A DNA stretch of 18,600 nucleotides, taken from the NCBI GenBank assembly GCA_014360395.1, contig JACIXM010000407.1, positions 1 through 18,600 of the forward strand, written 5' to 3'. Shown here in pieces: positions 6,998-18,408 of this stretch (positions are counted from its first letter, which is position 1; each line of letters begins with the position of its first letter). The notes under the pieces are model-generated. The model was not told where the DNA came from. It did no database searches and saw only the letters and a list, made by a program, of their open reading frames with translations. Made by a program: the position numbers and the translations under genes. Source of the stretch: Actinotalea sp. (lineage in GTDB: Bacteria > Actinomycetota > Actinomycetes > Actinomycetales > Cellulomonadaceae).

Positions 6998-8401
6998 GTG
7001 ACGCCAGGGCCTGTGGATGTGGCCCACGGTGTCGTCCTCGACGGGCGCTACCGCATCGAGGACGTCGTCGGGCAGGGCGGGATGGCGACGGTGTACCGGG
7101 CCCACGACGAGGCGCTGGGCCGCGACGTCGCCGTCAAGCTCTTCCCGCCCACGCCGGACTCGGACGAGGTGCTGCGGCACCAGGCCGAGATCAAGGTCCT
7201 CTCCCAGATGAACCACCCTGGCCTGGTCGCCCTGCACGACGCGGGCTCGGCGTACGCCGGTGGCCCGCTGCAGCAGACGTACATCGTCATGGAGCTCGTC
7301 CCCGGCCCGACCCTGGCGGACCTCCTGGCCACCGGGCCGCTCACGCCGACGCACACGGCGCGGATCGGCCGCCAGCTCGCCGAGGCCATTGCCACGGTGC
7401 ACGCGGCCGACGTCGTGCACCGGGACATCAAGCCCGCGAACATCCTGCTCGTCGAGCGGGCGTCCGCGATCCGGGAGGACCCGGACGCGGCGCTGACGAC
7501 CGGCCCGATCGTCAAGCTCGCCGACTTCGGGATCGCCCGGTTCGCCGACGGCGCCCGCCTGACCATGACCGGGACGACCCTCGGGACCGCCACGTACCTG
7601 AGCCCGGAGCAGGCGACGGGTGTCGGCGTCGGCCCGGAGACGGACGTGTACGCGCTCGGCCTGGTGCTGCTCGAGTGCCTGACGGGCCGGAAGGCGTTCA
7701 CGGGCACGGTCGCGGAGGTCGCGGCCGCCCGCCTCACGACGGACCCGCCGATCCCCGCCGACGTCGACCCGCAGTGGCGGGCGCTCCTGGAGGGCATGAC
7801 CGCCCGCGAACCGCAGACCCGGTTGTCGATGGTCGAGGCCGCCCGGCGGCTCCGGCTCCTGGCCGGGCCGACCGACGGCGATGCCGCCGAGCAGGCCGTG
7901 CTGCTGGGACCCGCCGGACCCGCGGCCGCCGACGCGGCCACCGCACCGGCGGCCGTCGACCCCGAGGCGACCGGCGCGATGTCGCTGCCGACCGGGGCAC
8001 ATCTCGCCCCGGACGCACCGAGCGGACCCCGGCCGGTCCATCCCGCCCGTGCGCCCCGAGCCGCCCGTGCCGGCGGCCGGGCCCCGGCGCCGTCGGCCGA
8101 CGGGCAGGACGCTGCTCCGGGTACGCGGCACGACGCCGTCGGCCGGACGCAGCCCATCCCGGTCTCCGCGGCGCCGCCCGCGATCCCCGCCCGCCGCCGC
8201 CGCTCCTCGGCCAGGAGTCGCCTCCTCGGCCGTGCGTGGGCCGCGCCGGCCCTGGGTGCTCTCGTCCTCCTGGCCGCCCTCGCGCTGGTCCTGGGGCTCG
8301 CCGTGGGCGACCGGGCCGCACCGGAGCCACCGCCGTACCCGTCGGTCGAGGGCGAGCTGGGGCGCGTCCTGGAGGACCTGCAGCGGAGCGTGGACCCGTG
8401 A
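6998..8401 (+). CDS. Membrane-anchored serine/threonine protein kinase (Hanks type)
   Basis: The 467-residue product has a complete kinase domain at about 18-288. Visible are the glycine loop GQGGMA (25-30), Lys47 in VAVKLF, Glu64, the catalytic HRDIKPAN (141-148), DFG (176-178), a TGTTLGTATYLSPE activation segment (191-204), Asp216 and Arg275, so it should be active. A Pro/Ala-rich linker (about 290-398) and a basic patch RRRRSS (399-404) lead to one membrane segment (about 415-437). Only 30 residues remain outside, ending in EGELGRVLEDLQRSVDP. There are no PASTA repeats, so it is not PknB. The GTG at 6998 follows a strong ribosome binding site. It overlaps the lipoprotein gene by 4 bp (GTGA), which implies coupled translation. 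The signal it senses and its substrates are unknown. Confidence 0.93.
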   Translation: MTPGPVDVAHGVVLDGRYRIEDVVGQGGMATVYRAHDEALGRDVAVKLFPPTPDSDEVLRHQAEIKVLSQMNHPGLVALHDAGSAYAGGPLQQTYIVMELVPGPTLADLLATGPLTPTHTARIGRQLAEAIATVHAADVVHRDIKPANILLVERASAIREDPDAALTTGPIVKLADFGIARFADGARLTMTGTTLGTATYLSPEQATGVGVGPETDVYALGLVLLECLTGRKAFTGTVAEVAAARLTTDPPIPADVDPQWRALLEGMTAREPQTRLSMVEAARRLRLLAGPTDGDAAEQAVLLGPAGPAAADAATAPAAVDPEATGAMSLPTGAHLAPDAPSGPRPVHPARAPRAARAGGRAPAPSADGQDAAPGTRHDAVGRTQPIPVSAAPPAIPARRRRSSARSRLLGRAWAAPALGALVLLAALALVLGLAVGDRAAPEPPPYPSVEGELGRVLEDLQRSVDP

Positions 8402-9000
8402 GCCGCGATCGCACCGTCCGCCGCGCCGGCGCTGCCGTCGTGGCCGTCGCGCTCGGCCTGAGCGGCTGCGCGACGCAGCCGGTGGACCTCTCCGTCGACG
8501 CGGCCGCGCGGCTGCAGGAGGCGGTCTTCGCGGTGACGGCCGCGGCAGCGCAGGGGCGCCACGACGCCGCGGCGACCGCCGTCGAGCGGGTGCGGTCCGA
8601 GCTCGACGACGCGGTGGAGGACGGCGAGATCTCGGTCCAGCGCTACCGCGCCGTCGACGGCGCGCTGCGCGCCGTGGAGGCGGAGCTCGCCGCGCTGCGC
8701 GGGACAGCTGAGGAGGAGGCCACCGACGACGCCGACGGCGGGACGACCGAGCCCGAGGAGCCCGAGGAGGACGAGGCGGCGGCGCAGCAGGAGCCCGTGA
8801 CCCCGGCCGTGCCGCTGCCCGCCCCCGCGGAGCCGGCGGACGAGCCCTCCGATCGCGGCCGCGGCGCGGACCAGGGGAACCAGGGCAACGGCGTGGGCCC
8901 GGACAACAACCGCGGTCGCGGTGGCGGCCAGGGCCAGGGCAAGGGCCAGGGCAGGTCCCCCGGCGGGCCGTCGGAGCGCGGCTCCTCCGGCCGGGACTGA
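8398..9000 (+). CDS. Uncharacterised lipoprotein partner of the kinase
   Basis: The 200-residue product starts with an Arg-containing, hydrophobic signal peptide ending in the lipobox LSGC (Cys24), so it should be lipid-anchored outside the membrane. Residues about 31-103 are Ala/Glu/Arg/Leu-rich with heptad-like spacing and probably form a helical hairpin or coiled coil. Residues 104-132 are strongly acidic. Residues 133-150 are Pro/Ala-rich. Residues 151-200 are a Gly/Arg/Gln/Asn low-complexity tail. I recognise no catalytic domain. The GTG start lies inside the kinase stop (GTGA overlap), so both proteins are probably made together; a role as extracellular sensor or partner for the kinase is inference. 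Its stop is 6 nt from the stop of the convergent hydrolase. Confidence 0.85.
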   Translation: MSRDRTVRRAGAAVVAVALGLSGCATQPVDLSVDAAARLQEAVFAVTAAAAQGRHDAAATAVERVRSELDDAVEDGEISVQRYRAVDGALRAVEAELAALRGTAEEEATDDADGGTTEPEEPEEDEAAAQQEPVTPAVPLPAPAEPADEPSDRGRGADQGNQGNGVGPDNNRGRGGGQGQGKGQGRSPGGPSERGSSGRD

Positions 9001-9006
9001 GCAGCG

Positions 9007-9696
9007 CTACCAGCCGCGGCGCCGCCACTCGGCCAGGTGTGGGCGCTCGGCGCCCAGCGTCGTGTCCCGGCCGTGTCCCGGGTAGACCCAGGTGTCGTCC
9101 GGCAGCGGGTCGAACACCCGCTCCTCCAGGTCGGTCATGAGGGCGTCGAAGGCTGCGGGGTCGGTCGTGCGTCCCGGCCCGCCGGGGAAGAGGCTGTCGC
9201 CGGTGAACAGGTGCGCCCGCCCGGGGACGCCCTCCGCCGCCGCGGTGCGCGCGGGCTCCCGGTACAGCAGGGCGACGGAGCCCGGGGTGTGGCCGCGCAG
9301 GGCCACGACCTCCAGCACGACGTGGCCGACGGCGAGGACGTCGCCGTGGTGCAGGCGTCGGTGGACCACCGTGGGCATCGCCGCTGCGTCGTCGGCGCCG
9401 CAGGCGTGGTGCGCCCCCGTCACGGTCAGCACGGACTCGAGGGCGCCGACGTGGTCGGCGTGCCGGTGGGTCGTCACCACCGTGCCCAGGCGGGCGGACG
9501 ACGACCCCTCGCGGACCAGCTCGAGGAGGCGGTCCGGCTCGGCCGCCGCGTCGACGAGGAGCTGCTCGCCGCCGGAGGAGGTCAGGAGGTAGGCGTTGTT
9601 GTCCATCGGCCCGACGGACACCTTGCGCACCACCACCTCGTCGAGGACGCGGACGTCCGACGGGCCGCCGGGCCTGACGTCACCGGTGTAGGGCAT
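9007..9696 (-). CDS. Metallo-beta-lactamase-fold hydrolase (glyoxalase II-like)
   Basis: The 229-residue product carries the di-metal site of the family: THRHADH (His77, His79, Asp81, His82), His136 in RGHTPGS, Asp167 in FTGDSLF and His208 in YPGHGRDT. The layout and the PGH motif resemble hydroxyacylglutathione hydrolases (GloB) and related thioester hydrolases. Actinobacteria use mycothiol rather than glutathione, so the true substrate is unknown. The ATG at 9696 is chosen because the first core strand ([18 protein letters not shown]) begins about 20 residues in; the reading frame stays open far upstream but only as antisense of uvrA. CATCAT lies 6 nt before the ATG and could be a poor -10. 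It is divergent from uvrA, with 102 nt between the starts. Confidence 0.92.
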   Translation of the reverse strand: MPYTGDVRPGGPSDVRVLDEVVVRKVSVGPMDNNAYLLTSSGGEQLLVDAAAEPDRLLELVREGSSSARLGTVVTTHRHADHVGALESVLTVTGAHHACGADDAAAMPTVVHRRLHHGDVLAVGHVVLEVVALRGHTPGSVALLYREPARTAAAEGVPGRAHLFTGDSLFPGGPGRTTDPAAFDALMTDLEERVFDPLPDDTWVYPGHGRDTTLGAERPHLAEWRRRGW

Positions 9697-9755
9697 GGCC
9701 CCATGATGCTCCGGGGCGCCGTGGCCGCGCAGGTGACCGGCGCCGCGATGTGACG

Positions 9756-9792
9756 TCGAACACTTGTACGAAACGGGAGCGGCGCGTACGAT
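9756..9792 (+). promoter_or_regulatory. uvrA promoter with LexA (SOS) box
   Basis: TCGAAC-ACTT-GTACGA (9756-9771) differs at one base from the actinobacterial LexA consensus TCGAAC-N4-GTTCGA. It overlaps a -35 element TTGTAC (9764-9769), which lies exactly 17 bp from the -10 TACGAT (9787-9792). The -10 ends 6 nt before the GTG start at 9799, so the mRNA is probably leaderless. LexA bound here would block RNA polymerase directly. Confidence 0.88.
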
Positions 9793-9798
9793 GCTGCG

Positions 9799-12660
<2,862 letters not shown>

Positions 12661-12670
12661 CGCCCCGCGC

Positions 12671-12698
12671 GGTCCCTCCGCAGGCGTGCGGAGGGACC
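12671..12698. terminator. Hairpin terminator between uvrA and the OsmC-like gene
   Basis: GGTCCCTCCGCA (12671-12682) and TGCGGAGGGACC (12687-12698) form a perfect 12-bp stem with a 4-nt loop. It lies 10 nt after the uvrA stop and between convergent genes, so it can serve both strands. No T-run is present. Confidence 0.85.
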
Positions 12699-12744
12699 GG
12701 GCCGTCGCGTCCTGCCGGCACCCGGGTCCTGCGCAGGCGTGCCG

Positions 12745-13254
12745 TCAGCGCACGGCGTCCTGCGCGACGCGGGACGGCGACGGGTCGAGACGGACCGGGA
12801 AGCTCACCGAGCGGGCGATGAAGCAGTGCTCGTGCGCCCGCCCGTGCAGGGCGGCGAGCTCCTGCTCGGTGATCTCCCGGCCGTCCGCCCGCTCCGGCGC
12901 CGCGAGCGTGACGCAGGGGCGCAGCACCACCTCGCGGAACTGCCCGTGCCCGGCGGCCTCCACCCGCATCGTCCCGCTCGCGCGGTCCGTGTAGCCGACG
13001 ACGACGACGCCGTCGGCGGACGCCAGGTGCAGGAACCACAGCATGTGGCACTGGGCGAGCGCCGCCACGAGGAGCTCCTCCGGGCTGTACCGGTCCGGGT
13101 CCCCGCGGAACGCCGGGTCCGCCGAGCCCGGGAGCGGGGGCTTGGTGCCCACCCGCACCTCGTGGTCGCGGGAGTAGGAGGTGTAGCTCGCGGTCCCGAC
13201 CTCGCCCGCACCGGTCCAGACGACGTCGGCTGAGTAGCTGTGCAGGAGTCCCAT
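12745..13254 (-). CDS. OsmC family peroxiredoxin-like protein
   Basis: The 169-residue product matches the OsmC/Ohr fold. Known members reduce organic hydroperoxides with a pair of cysteines. The expected pair is Cys69 in [14 protein letters not shown] and Cys144 in [11 protein letters not shown], with Glu60 of the SPEELL motif before the first. A third cysteine, Cys114, is extra. The pattern [11 protein letters not shown] fits the OsmC-like subgroup rather than classical Ohr, so the substrate is open. The ATG at 13254 begins directly with a strand ([11 protein letters not shown]) typical of the family. The gene faces away from uvrC, with 130 nt between starts, and converges with uvrA. Confidence 0.92.
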   Translation of the reverse strand: MGLLHSYSADVVWTGAGEVGTASYTSYSRDHEVRVGTKPPLPGSADPAFRGDPDRYSPEELLVAALAQCHMLWFLHLASADGVVVVGYTDRASGTMRVEAAGHGQFREVVLRPCVTLAAPERADGREITEQELAALHGRAHEHCFIARSVSFPVRLDPSPSRVAQDAVR

Positions 13255-13266
13255 CTGCCGAGGTTA
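13255..13266 (-). promoter_or_regulatory. Probable leaderless promoter of the OsmC-like gene
   Basis: On the minus strand TAACCT (complement of 13261-13266) lies 6 nt before the ATG at 13254. This is the spacing seen at uvrA and uvrB. No Shine-Dalgarno lies between. Confidence 0.55.
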
Positions 13267-13371
13267 CCGGCGACGCGCGCACGCGCCCAGGGCCTTCCGG
13301 GTGGGTCCCGTGCCGGGTCGCCGGGGGGACGGTCCGGGTCGGTGGGGTCCGGTGCTGTCGGCGGGGCGAAC

Positions 13372-13385
13372 TAGGCTCCTGCGCA
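13372..13385 (+). promoter_or_regulatory. Probable leaderless promoter of uvrC
   Basis: TAGGCT (13372-13377) fits TANNNT and ends 7 nt before the ATG at 13385, without a Shine-Dalgarno. It would also serve rapZ, yvcK and whiA. I see no LexA box in 13255-13384. The upstream strand is unusually G-rich (runs of G between 13299 and 13347). Confidence 0.55.
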
Positions 13386-15478
13386 TGGCCGACCCCGCGA
13401 CGTACCGTCCGCGACCGGGCCAGGTCCCCGACTCACCCGGCGTCTACCGCTTCAAGGACGAGCACGGCCGCGTCGTCTACGTCGGCAAGGCCAAGAGCCT
13501 GCGCTCACGGCTCGCGAGCTACTTCCAGGACCTCTCGGCGCTGCACCCGCGCACCCAGCAGATGGTGACGACGGCGGCCTCGGTCGAGTGGACCGTCGTC
13601 GGCACCGAGGTGGAGGCCCTGGCGCTGGAGTACTCCTGGATCAAGGAGTTCGACCCGCGTTTCAACGTCAAGTACCGCGACGACAAGTCCTACCCGTACC
13701 TCGCCGTGACGCTCGGGGAGGCCTTCCCGCGCGTGCAGGTCATGCGCGGGCGCAAGCGGCCCGGCACACGCTACTTCGGCCCGTACGCCCACGCCTGGGC
13801 CATCCGGGAGACGGTCGACCTGCTGCTGCGCGTCTTCCCGGTCCGGACCTGCTCCGCCGGGGTGTTCCGCCGCGCGCAGCAGACCGGTCGACCGTGCCTC
13901 CTGGGCTACATCGACAAGTGCTCGGCCCCGTGCGTGGGACGGGTCAGCGAGGCCGAGCACCGGGCGCTCGCCGAGGACTTCTGCGACTTCATGGCGGGGG
14001 AGACCGCGAGGTTCACACGGCGGCTGACGGAGCAGATGCGCGCCGCAGCCGCCGAGCTGGACTACGAGCGCGCGGCCCGGCTCCGGGACGACGTCGGCGC
14101 GCTGGAGCGGGCGACCGAGAAGAACGCCGTCGTGCTGGCCGACGGCACGGACGCGGACGTCTTCGCGCTGGTGGGGGACGAGCTCGAGGCCGCCGTGCAG
14201 GTCTTTCACGTCCGCGACGGGCGGATCCGCGGTCAGCGCGGCTGGGTCGTCGAGAAGGTCGAGGACGTCACCGACGCCGAGCTGGTGGAGCACCTGCTGC
14301 TGCAGGTGTACGGCGACGAGGGCGGCTGGACCACGCCGGAGCGCGACTCCGGCGGGGCGCGGCGCCCGGAGCAGGTGCGGGCTGCCGAGAGCGCGGTGCC
14401 GCGGGAGGTCCTCGTGCCGGTCCTGCCCCCGGACGTCGAGCAGGTCACGGACTGGCTCAGCGGCCTGCGCGGGTCGCGGGTCCGCATCCGGGTCCCCCAG
14501 CGGGGGGACAAGCGCGAGCTCGCCGAGACCGTGCGGCGCAACGCGGAGCAGGCGCTGACGCTGCACCGCACGCGCCGCGCCGGTGATCTCACCACGCGCA
14601 GCCAGGCGCTCAAGGAGCTCCAGGAGGCCTTGGACCTGCCCACCGCCCCGCTGCGCATCGAGTGCTACGACATCTCCACGACGCAGGGCTCGCACCAGGT
14701 CGGTTCCATGGTGGTGTTCGAGGACGGGCTGGCGCGCAAGCCGGAGTACCGGCACTTCGTCGTGCGGGGACCCGAGGGCGAGGGGGCCCGGGACGACACC
14801 GCGGCCCTGTACGAGGTGCTCACCCGGCGCTTCCGGCGGTACCTGCAGGAGCAGGAGTCGGCCGACGACCTGGCGCTCGGTGAGCACGACGACGACGTCC
14901 AGCCCCATCCGTCGCCCGGCGGCCGGGAGGTGCCGCCGGAGGCACGCCGGCCGGGACGGTTCGCCTACCCGCCGAACCTCGTGGTCGTCGACGGCGGGCC
15001 ACCGCAGGTCGCGGCGGCGGCACGCGCCCTCGCGGACCTCGGGATCGACGACGTCGCGCTGTGCGGGCTGGCCAAGCGGCTCGAGGAGGTCTGGCTGCCG
15101 GGGGAGGAGTACCCCGTCATCCTGCAGCGCAGCTCCGAGGGCCTGTACCTGCTGCAGCGGGTACGGGACGAGGCGCACCGGTTCGCGATCCGTCACCACC
15201 GCTCGCGCCGGAGCAAGGGCATGACCGTGTCCGTGCTGGACGGCGTGCCGGGCCTCGGTCCGGCGCGCTCGGCGGCGCTGCTCAAGCACTTCGGGTCCGT
15301 CAAGCGGCTCCGCGCCGCCACCGTGGAGGAGATCGCGGCCGTCAAGGGCATGGGGACGCGGACGGCCCAGGCGGTCGTGGACGCGCTCGCCCGCGAGGAG
15401 CGGGTCGCGGCGGCGGACACCCCGCGCGCGACCGTGTCCGGGGGTGAGCAGGGGCGGCCTGGCATGCTGGAGGCATGA
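13385..15478 (+). CDS. uvrC: Excinuclease ABC subunit C (UvrC)
   Basis: UvrC is the dual endonuclease that cuts both sides of a lesion marked by UvrB. The 697-residue product has an N-terminal GIY-YIG nuclease (GVY at 19-21, YVG at 32-34, Arg42, Glu79). It has four cysteines at 156, 171, 179 and 183 at the place of the reported UvrC iron-sulfur cluster, and a UVR domain (about 207-242). An RNase H-like nuclease follows, with Asp429 (ECYDIS), Asp536 (VVDGG) and His598, and then tandem helix-hairpin-helix motifs (about 616-670). It is longer than E. coli UvrC mainly through an acidic Pro-rich insert (about 491-525). The ATG at 13385 is chosen for the PDSPGVY start and the -10 in front; an extension to 13301 would run through the promoter. 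It overlaps rapZ by 4 bp. Confidence 0.98.
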   Translation: MADPATYRPRPGQVPDSPGVYRFKDEHGRVVYVGKAKSLRSRLASYFQDLSALHPRTQQMVTTAASVEWTVVGTEVEALALEYSWIKEFDPRFNVKYRDDKSYPYLAVTLGEAFPRVQVMRGRKRPGTRYFGPYAHAWAIRETVDLLLRVFPVRTCSAGVFRRAQQTGRPCLLGYIDKCSAPCVGRVSEAEHRALAEDFCDFMAGETARFTRRLTEQMRAAAAELDYERAARLRDDVGALERATEKNAVVLADGTDADVFALVGDELEAAVQVFHVRDGRIRGQRGWVVEKVEDVTDAELVEHLLLQVYGDEGGWTTPERDSGGARRPEQVRAAESAVPREVLVPVLPPDVEQVTDWLSGLRGSRVRIRVPQRGDKRELAETVRRNAEQALTLHRTRRAGDLTTRSQALKELQEALDLPTAPLRIECYDISTTQGSHQVGSMVVFEDGLARKPEYRHFVVRGPEGEGARDDTAALYEVLTRRFRRYLQEQESADDLALGEHDDDVQPHPSPGGREVPPEARRPGRFAYPPNLVVVDGGPPQVAAAARALADLGIDDVALCGLAKRLEEVWLPGEEYPVILQRSSEGLYLLQRVRDEAHRFAIRHHRSRRSKGMTVSVLDGVPGLGPARSAALLKHFGSVKRLRAATVEEIAAVKGMGTRTAQAVVDALAREERVAAADTPRATVSGGEQGRPGMLEA

Positions 15479-16413
15479 CCTCGGAGCCGCCCCCGACCAC
15501 CGTCCCGACCGGCATCCCCGTGCTCGAGGCCAGCACGCCCACCCCGCGGGCGGAGCTGCCGGAGCTGCTGCTCATCACGGGCATGTCCGGCGCGGGGCGC
15601 AGCCGGGCGGCGGCGGTCCTGGAGGACCTGGACTGGTACGTCGTGGACAACCTGCCCCCGCAGCTGCTGCCCCAGATGGTCCGGATGATGAGCGCCGCGC
15701 AGGGCGCGGTCCACCGGCTCGCCGCGGTCGTCGACGTCCGCGGCCGGGAGTTCTTCCGGGACCTGGTGGAGATCATCGACGGGCTGCGGGAGTCCGGCTT
15801 CCCCTACCGCCTGCTCTTCCTCGACGCCTCCGACCCGGTCCTGGTCCAGCGGTTCGAGGCCGTCCGCCGGCCGCACCCGCTCCAGGGGGACCGCCGGATC
15901 CTCGACGGGATCGCCGACGAGCGTGAGCTCCTGCGCGGCATGCGCGAGCGGGCCGACATGCTCATCGACACGACCGAGCTCAACGTCCACGACCTCGCCC
16001 GGGAGGTCCGGGCCGCGGTGACGGGCGGTGAGGGCGACGCGCTGCGCGTCAACGTGCTGTCCTTCGGCTTCAAGTACGGCCTGCCGCTGGATGCCGACCA
16101 CGTCGTTGACGTGCGCTTCCTGTCCAACCCGTACTGGATCGGCGAGCTGCGCCACCTCACCGGTCGCGACGAGCCCGTGCGGGACTACGTCCTCGGCCTG
16201 CCGGGCGCCGCGCTGTTCGTGGACCGCTACGTCGACGCCCTCGAGCCGGTCCTGGCCGGATACGAGACGGAGGACAAGCGCTACGCCACCGTCGCCGTGG
16301 GCTGCACGGGCGGCAAGCACCGTTCGGTCGCGATCTCCGAGGCCCTCGCGGCGGCCCTGCGCGACAGGGGCCACCGTGTCGTGGTCTCCCATCGCGACCT
16401 GGGGCGCGAATGA
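15475..16413 (+). CDS. rapZ: RapZ/YvcJ family nucleotide-binding protein
   Basis: RapZ in E. coli binds a small RNA and controls amino-sugar synthesis; YvcJ in Bacillus is a GTP/ATP-binding protein tied to competence and envelope state. The role in actinobacteria is less clear. The 312-residue product has a P-loop GMSGAGRS (36-43) with Arg in place of the usual Lys (I believe common in actinobacteria), the motif WYVVDNLPP (54-62), and the conserved C-terminal [16 protein letters not shown] (270-285). The first 29 residues are a Pro/Thr-rich extension. The ATG overlaps the uvrC stop (ATGA). GGAGG (15469-15473) is only 1 nt before the ATG, too close for normal use, so coupled or leaderless initiation is more likely. 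Confidence 0.95.
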   Translation: MTSEPPPTTVPTGIPVLEASTPTPRAELPELLLITGMSGAGRSRAAAVLEDLDWYVVDNLPPQLLPQMVRMMSAAQGAVHRLAAVVDVRGREFFRDLVEIIDGLRESGFPYRLLFLDASDPVLVQRFEAVRRPHPLQGDRRILDGIADERELLRGMRERADMLIDTTELNVHDLAREVRAAVTGGEGDALRVNVLSFGFKYGLPLDADHVVDVRFLSNPYWIGELRHLTGRDEPVRDYVLGLPGAALFVDRYVDALEPVLAGYETEDKRYATVAVGCTGGKHRSVAISEALAAALRDRGHRVVVSHRDLGRE

Positions 16414-17411
16414 CGACCCGAGGTCCTCGGCCCGGGCCGGGGGGCGTCGGGCCGGCAGTCGTGGCGCTCGGTGGCGGGCACGGGCTGTCGGCCAGCCTGT
16501 CCGCGCTGCGCCTGATGTCGGACAGGCTGACGGCGATCGTGACGGTCGCCGACGACGGCGGGTCCTCCGGGCGCCTGCGGCAGGAGATGGGCGTCCTGCC
16601 GCCCGGGGACCTGCGCATGGCGCTGTCTGCGCTGTGCGACGACAGCGACTGGGGCCGCACGTGGCGCGACGTCCTGCAGCACCGGTTCCACTCCGAGGGA
16701 TCGCTGGACCAGCACGCCCTCGGCAACCTGCTCATCGTCGCCCTGTGGGAGCTGCTCGGCGACACCGTCGAGGGCCTGGACTGGGTGGGGCGCCTGCTCG
16801 GCTCGCGCGGGCGGGTCCTGCCGATGGCCGCGGTCCCGCTGGCCATCGAGGCGGACCTCGTCGACGTGGTCGACGGCCGGGAGCACGTGCACCTGGTGCG
16901 GGGCCAGAGCCACGTGGCGACCGCGGCGGGGCACGTCCGGTCCGTCCGGCTGGTGCCGGCGGACCCCCCGGCGTGCCCGGAGGCCGTGGAGGCGGTCGAC
17001 GCGGCGGACTGGGTCGTCCTGGGGCCGGGCTCCTGGTTCACGTCGGTCATGCCGCACCTGCTGGTCCCGGAGCTCTCGGCAGCCCTGCACCGCACGCCGG
17101 CACGCCGCTGCCTCACGCTGAACCTGTCGGCGGAGTCGGGGGAGACGCCGGGCATGCGCGCGCACGACCACCTGATCGCCCTGCGCCGCCACGCGCCGGA
17201 GCTCCGCATCGACGTGGTCGTCGCGGACCCGAGCGCGATCGACGACGTCGCCGCCCTGCAGCAGGCCTGCGCGGCGATGGGCGGTCACCTGCTCCTGCGC
17301 CAGGTCAGGGTGGGCGACGGCAGCGCGTGCCACGACCCGCTGCGTCTCGCGGCGGCGTACCGGGACGCCTTCGAGGGTTTCCTGGGCGACATCGGGACGC
17401 GGGCGCGGTGA
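16410..17411 (+). CDS. yvcK: YvcK/CofD-like gluconeogenesis factor (CuvA homologue)
   Basis: YvcK proteins bind UDP-sugars and are needed for growth on gluconeogenic carbon sources and for normal cell-wall synthesis; the mycobacterial homologue is CuvA. The 333-residue product has the CofD-like Rossmann signature: [12 protein letters not shown] (19-30), [13 protein letters not shown] (45-57), PPGDLR (64-69), ALGNLLI (103-109) and [16 protein letters not shown] (203-218). Length is usual for the family. The start ATG overlaps the rapZ stop (ATGA), so translation is coupled. A putative kinase target cannot be named from sequence, although mycobacterial CuvA is a reported Ser/Thr-kinase substrate and a kinase lies 8 kb to the left. 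Confidence 0.95.
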   Translation: MTTRGPRPGPGGVGPAVVALGGGHGLSASLSALRLMSDRLTAIVTVADDGGSSGRLRQEMGVLPPGDLRMALSALCDDSDWGRTWRDVLQHRFHSEGSLDQHALGNLLIVALWELLGDTVEGLDWVGRLLGSRGRVLPMAAVPLAIEADLVDVVDGREHVHLVRGQSHVATAAGHVRSVRLVPADPPACPEAVEAVDAADWVVLGPGSWFTSVMPHLLVPELSAALHRTPARRCLTLNLSAESGETPGMRAHDHLIALRRHAPELRIDVVVADPSAIDDVAALQQACAAMGGHLLLRQVRVGDGSACHDPLRLAAAYRDAFEGFLGDIGTRAR

Positions 17412-17427
17412 TGGCAGGATGACGCCC

Positions 17428-18408
17428 ATGGCGTTGACGGCACAGGTGAAGGACGAGCTCGCCCGACTCCCCGTCGAGAGGACCTCCCACCGCAAGGCCG
17501 AGGTCTCCGCGACCCTGCGCTTCGCCGGCGGTCTGCACATCATCTCCGGGCGGATCGTCATCGAGGCCGAGCTGGACACCGGCGCCGCCGCCCGGCGGCT
17601 GCGGCAGTTCGTGTCCGAGGTGTACGGGCACACCAGCGACGTCGTGGTCGTCAGCGGCGGCGGGCTGCGCCGCGGGACCCGGTACGTCGTCCGGGTCGTC
17701 AAGGACGGGGAGTCCCTCGCGCGGCAGACCGGGCTCCTGGACAACCGGGGCCGGCCGGTGCGCGGGCTGCCCCCGCAGGTCGTCTCCGCCGGCACCGGGG
17801 AGGCCGAGGCCGCGTGGCGGGGCGCCTTCCTGGCTCACGGCTCGCTGACGGAGCCCGGCCGTTCGGCCGCCCTCGAGGTCACGTGCCCGGGCCCGGAGGC
17901 GGCACTGGCGCTGGTCGGCGCGGCGCGGCGGCTCGGGATCGCGGCCAAGGCCCGCGAGGTGCGCGGGGTGGACCGGGTGGTCATCCGGGACGGCGACGCC
18001 ATCGGCGCGATGCTGACCCGGCTGGGCGCCCATGACGCCGTCCTGGTCTGGGAGGAGCGGCGGATGCGCCGCGAGGTGCGCGGCACGGCGAACCGGCTGG
18101 CGAACTTCGACGACGCCAACCTGCGGCGCTCGGCGCGCGCCGCCGTCGCCGCCGGCGCCCGGGTCGAGCGCGCGTTCGAGATCCTCGGCGAGGACCTGCC
18201 GGACCACCTGCGCGAGGCCGGCATGCTGCGGCTGCAGCACAAGCAGGCGTCGCTGGAGGAGCTGGGCCAGCTCGCCGACCCGCCGCTGACGAAGGACGCG
18301 GTCGCCGGTCGGATCCGACGGCTGCTCGCCACGGCGGACAAGAAGGCCGCGGAGCTCGGTATCCCCGACACCGAGGCCGGTCTCACGGCCGACATGCTCG
18401 ACGTCTGA
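17428..18408 (+). CDS. whiA: WhiA sporulation/cell-division transcription regulator
   Basis: WhiA is a DNA-binding protein that, with WhiB, controls sporulation septation genes in Streptomyces; homologues occur in non-sporulating actinobacteria and Firmicutes. The 326-residue product begins [15 protein letters not shown], followed by [16 protein letters not shown] (22-37), as in Streptomyces WhiA. The N-terminal part (about 20-205) is the degenerate LAGLIDADG-homing-endonuclease-like domain with [12 protein letters not shown] (132-143). The C-terminal part (about 225-310) holds the helix-turn-helix, [26 protein letters not shown] (275-300). The ATG at 17428 matches the family start; an in-frame ATG at 17419 is possible. 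AGGA (17416-17419) may be the ribosome binding site. It is 16 nt after yvcK and ends the operon. Confidence 0.97.
   Translation: MALTAQVKDELARLPVERTSHRKAEVSATLRFAGGLHIISGRIVIEAELDTGAAARRLRQFVSEVYGHTSDVVVVSGGGLRRGTRYVVRVVKDGESLARQTGLLDNRGRPVRGLPPQVVSAGTGEAEAAWRGAFLAHGSLTEPGRSAALEVTCPGPEAALALVGAARRLGIAAKAREVRGVDRVVIRDGDAIGAMLTRLGAHDAVLVWEERRMRREVRGTANRLANFDDANLRRSARAAVAAGARVERAFEILGEDLPDHLREAGMLRLQHKQASLEELGQLADPPLTKDAVAGRIRRLLATADKKAAELGIPDTEAGLTADMLDV

Noticed and set aside
6846..9028. Long minus-strand open frame across the kinase and lipoprotein genes
   Set aside because: It is antisense to two well-supported genes; the Arg/Pro/Ala-rich translation is a GC artefact.
13301..13384. Earlier in-frame start for uvrC
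   Set aside because: It would run through the G-rich region and the -10 box; the family begins with the PDSPGVY segment close to the ATG at 13385.
17419..17427. Start of whiA at the first in-frame ATG (17419)
   Set aside because: Possible, but WhiA homologues begin with the MA(L/M)TA sequence that starts at 17428, and AGGA at 17416-17419 overlaps the earlier ATG.
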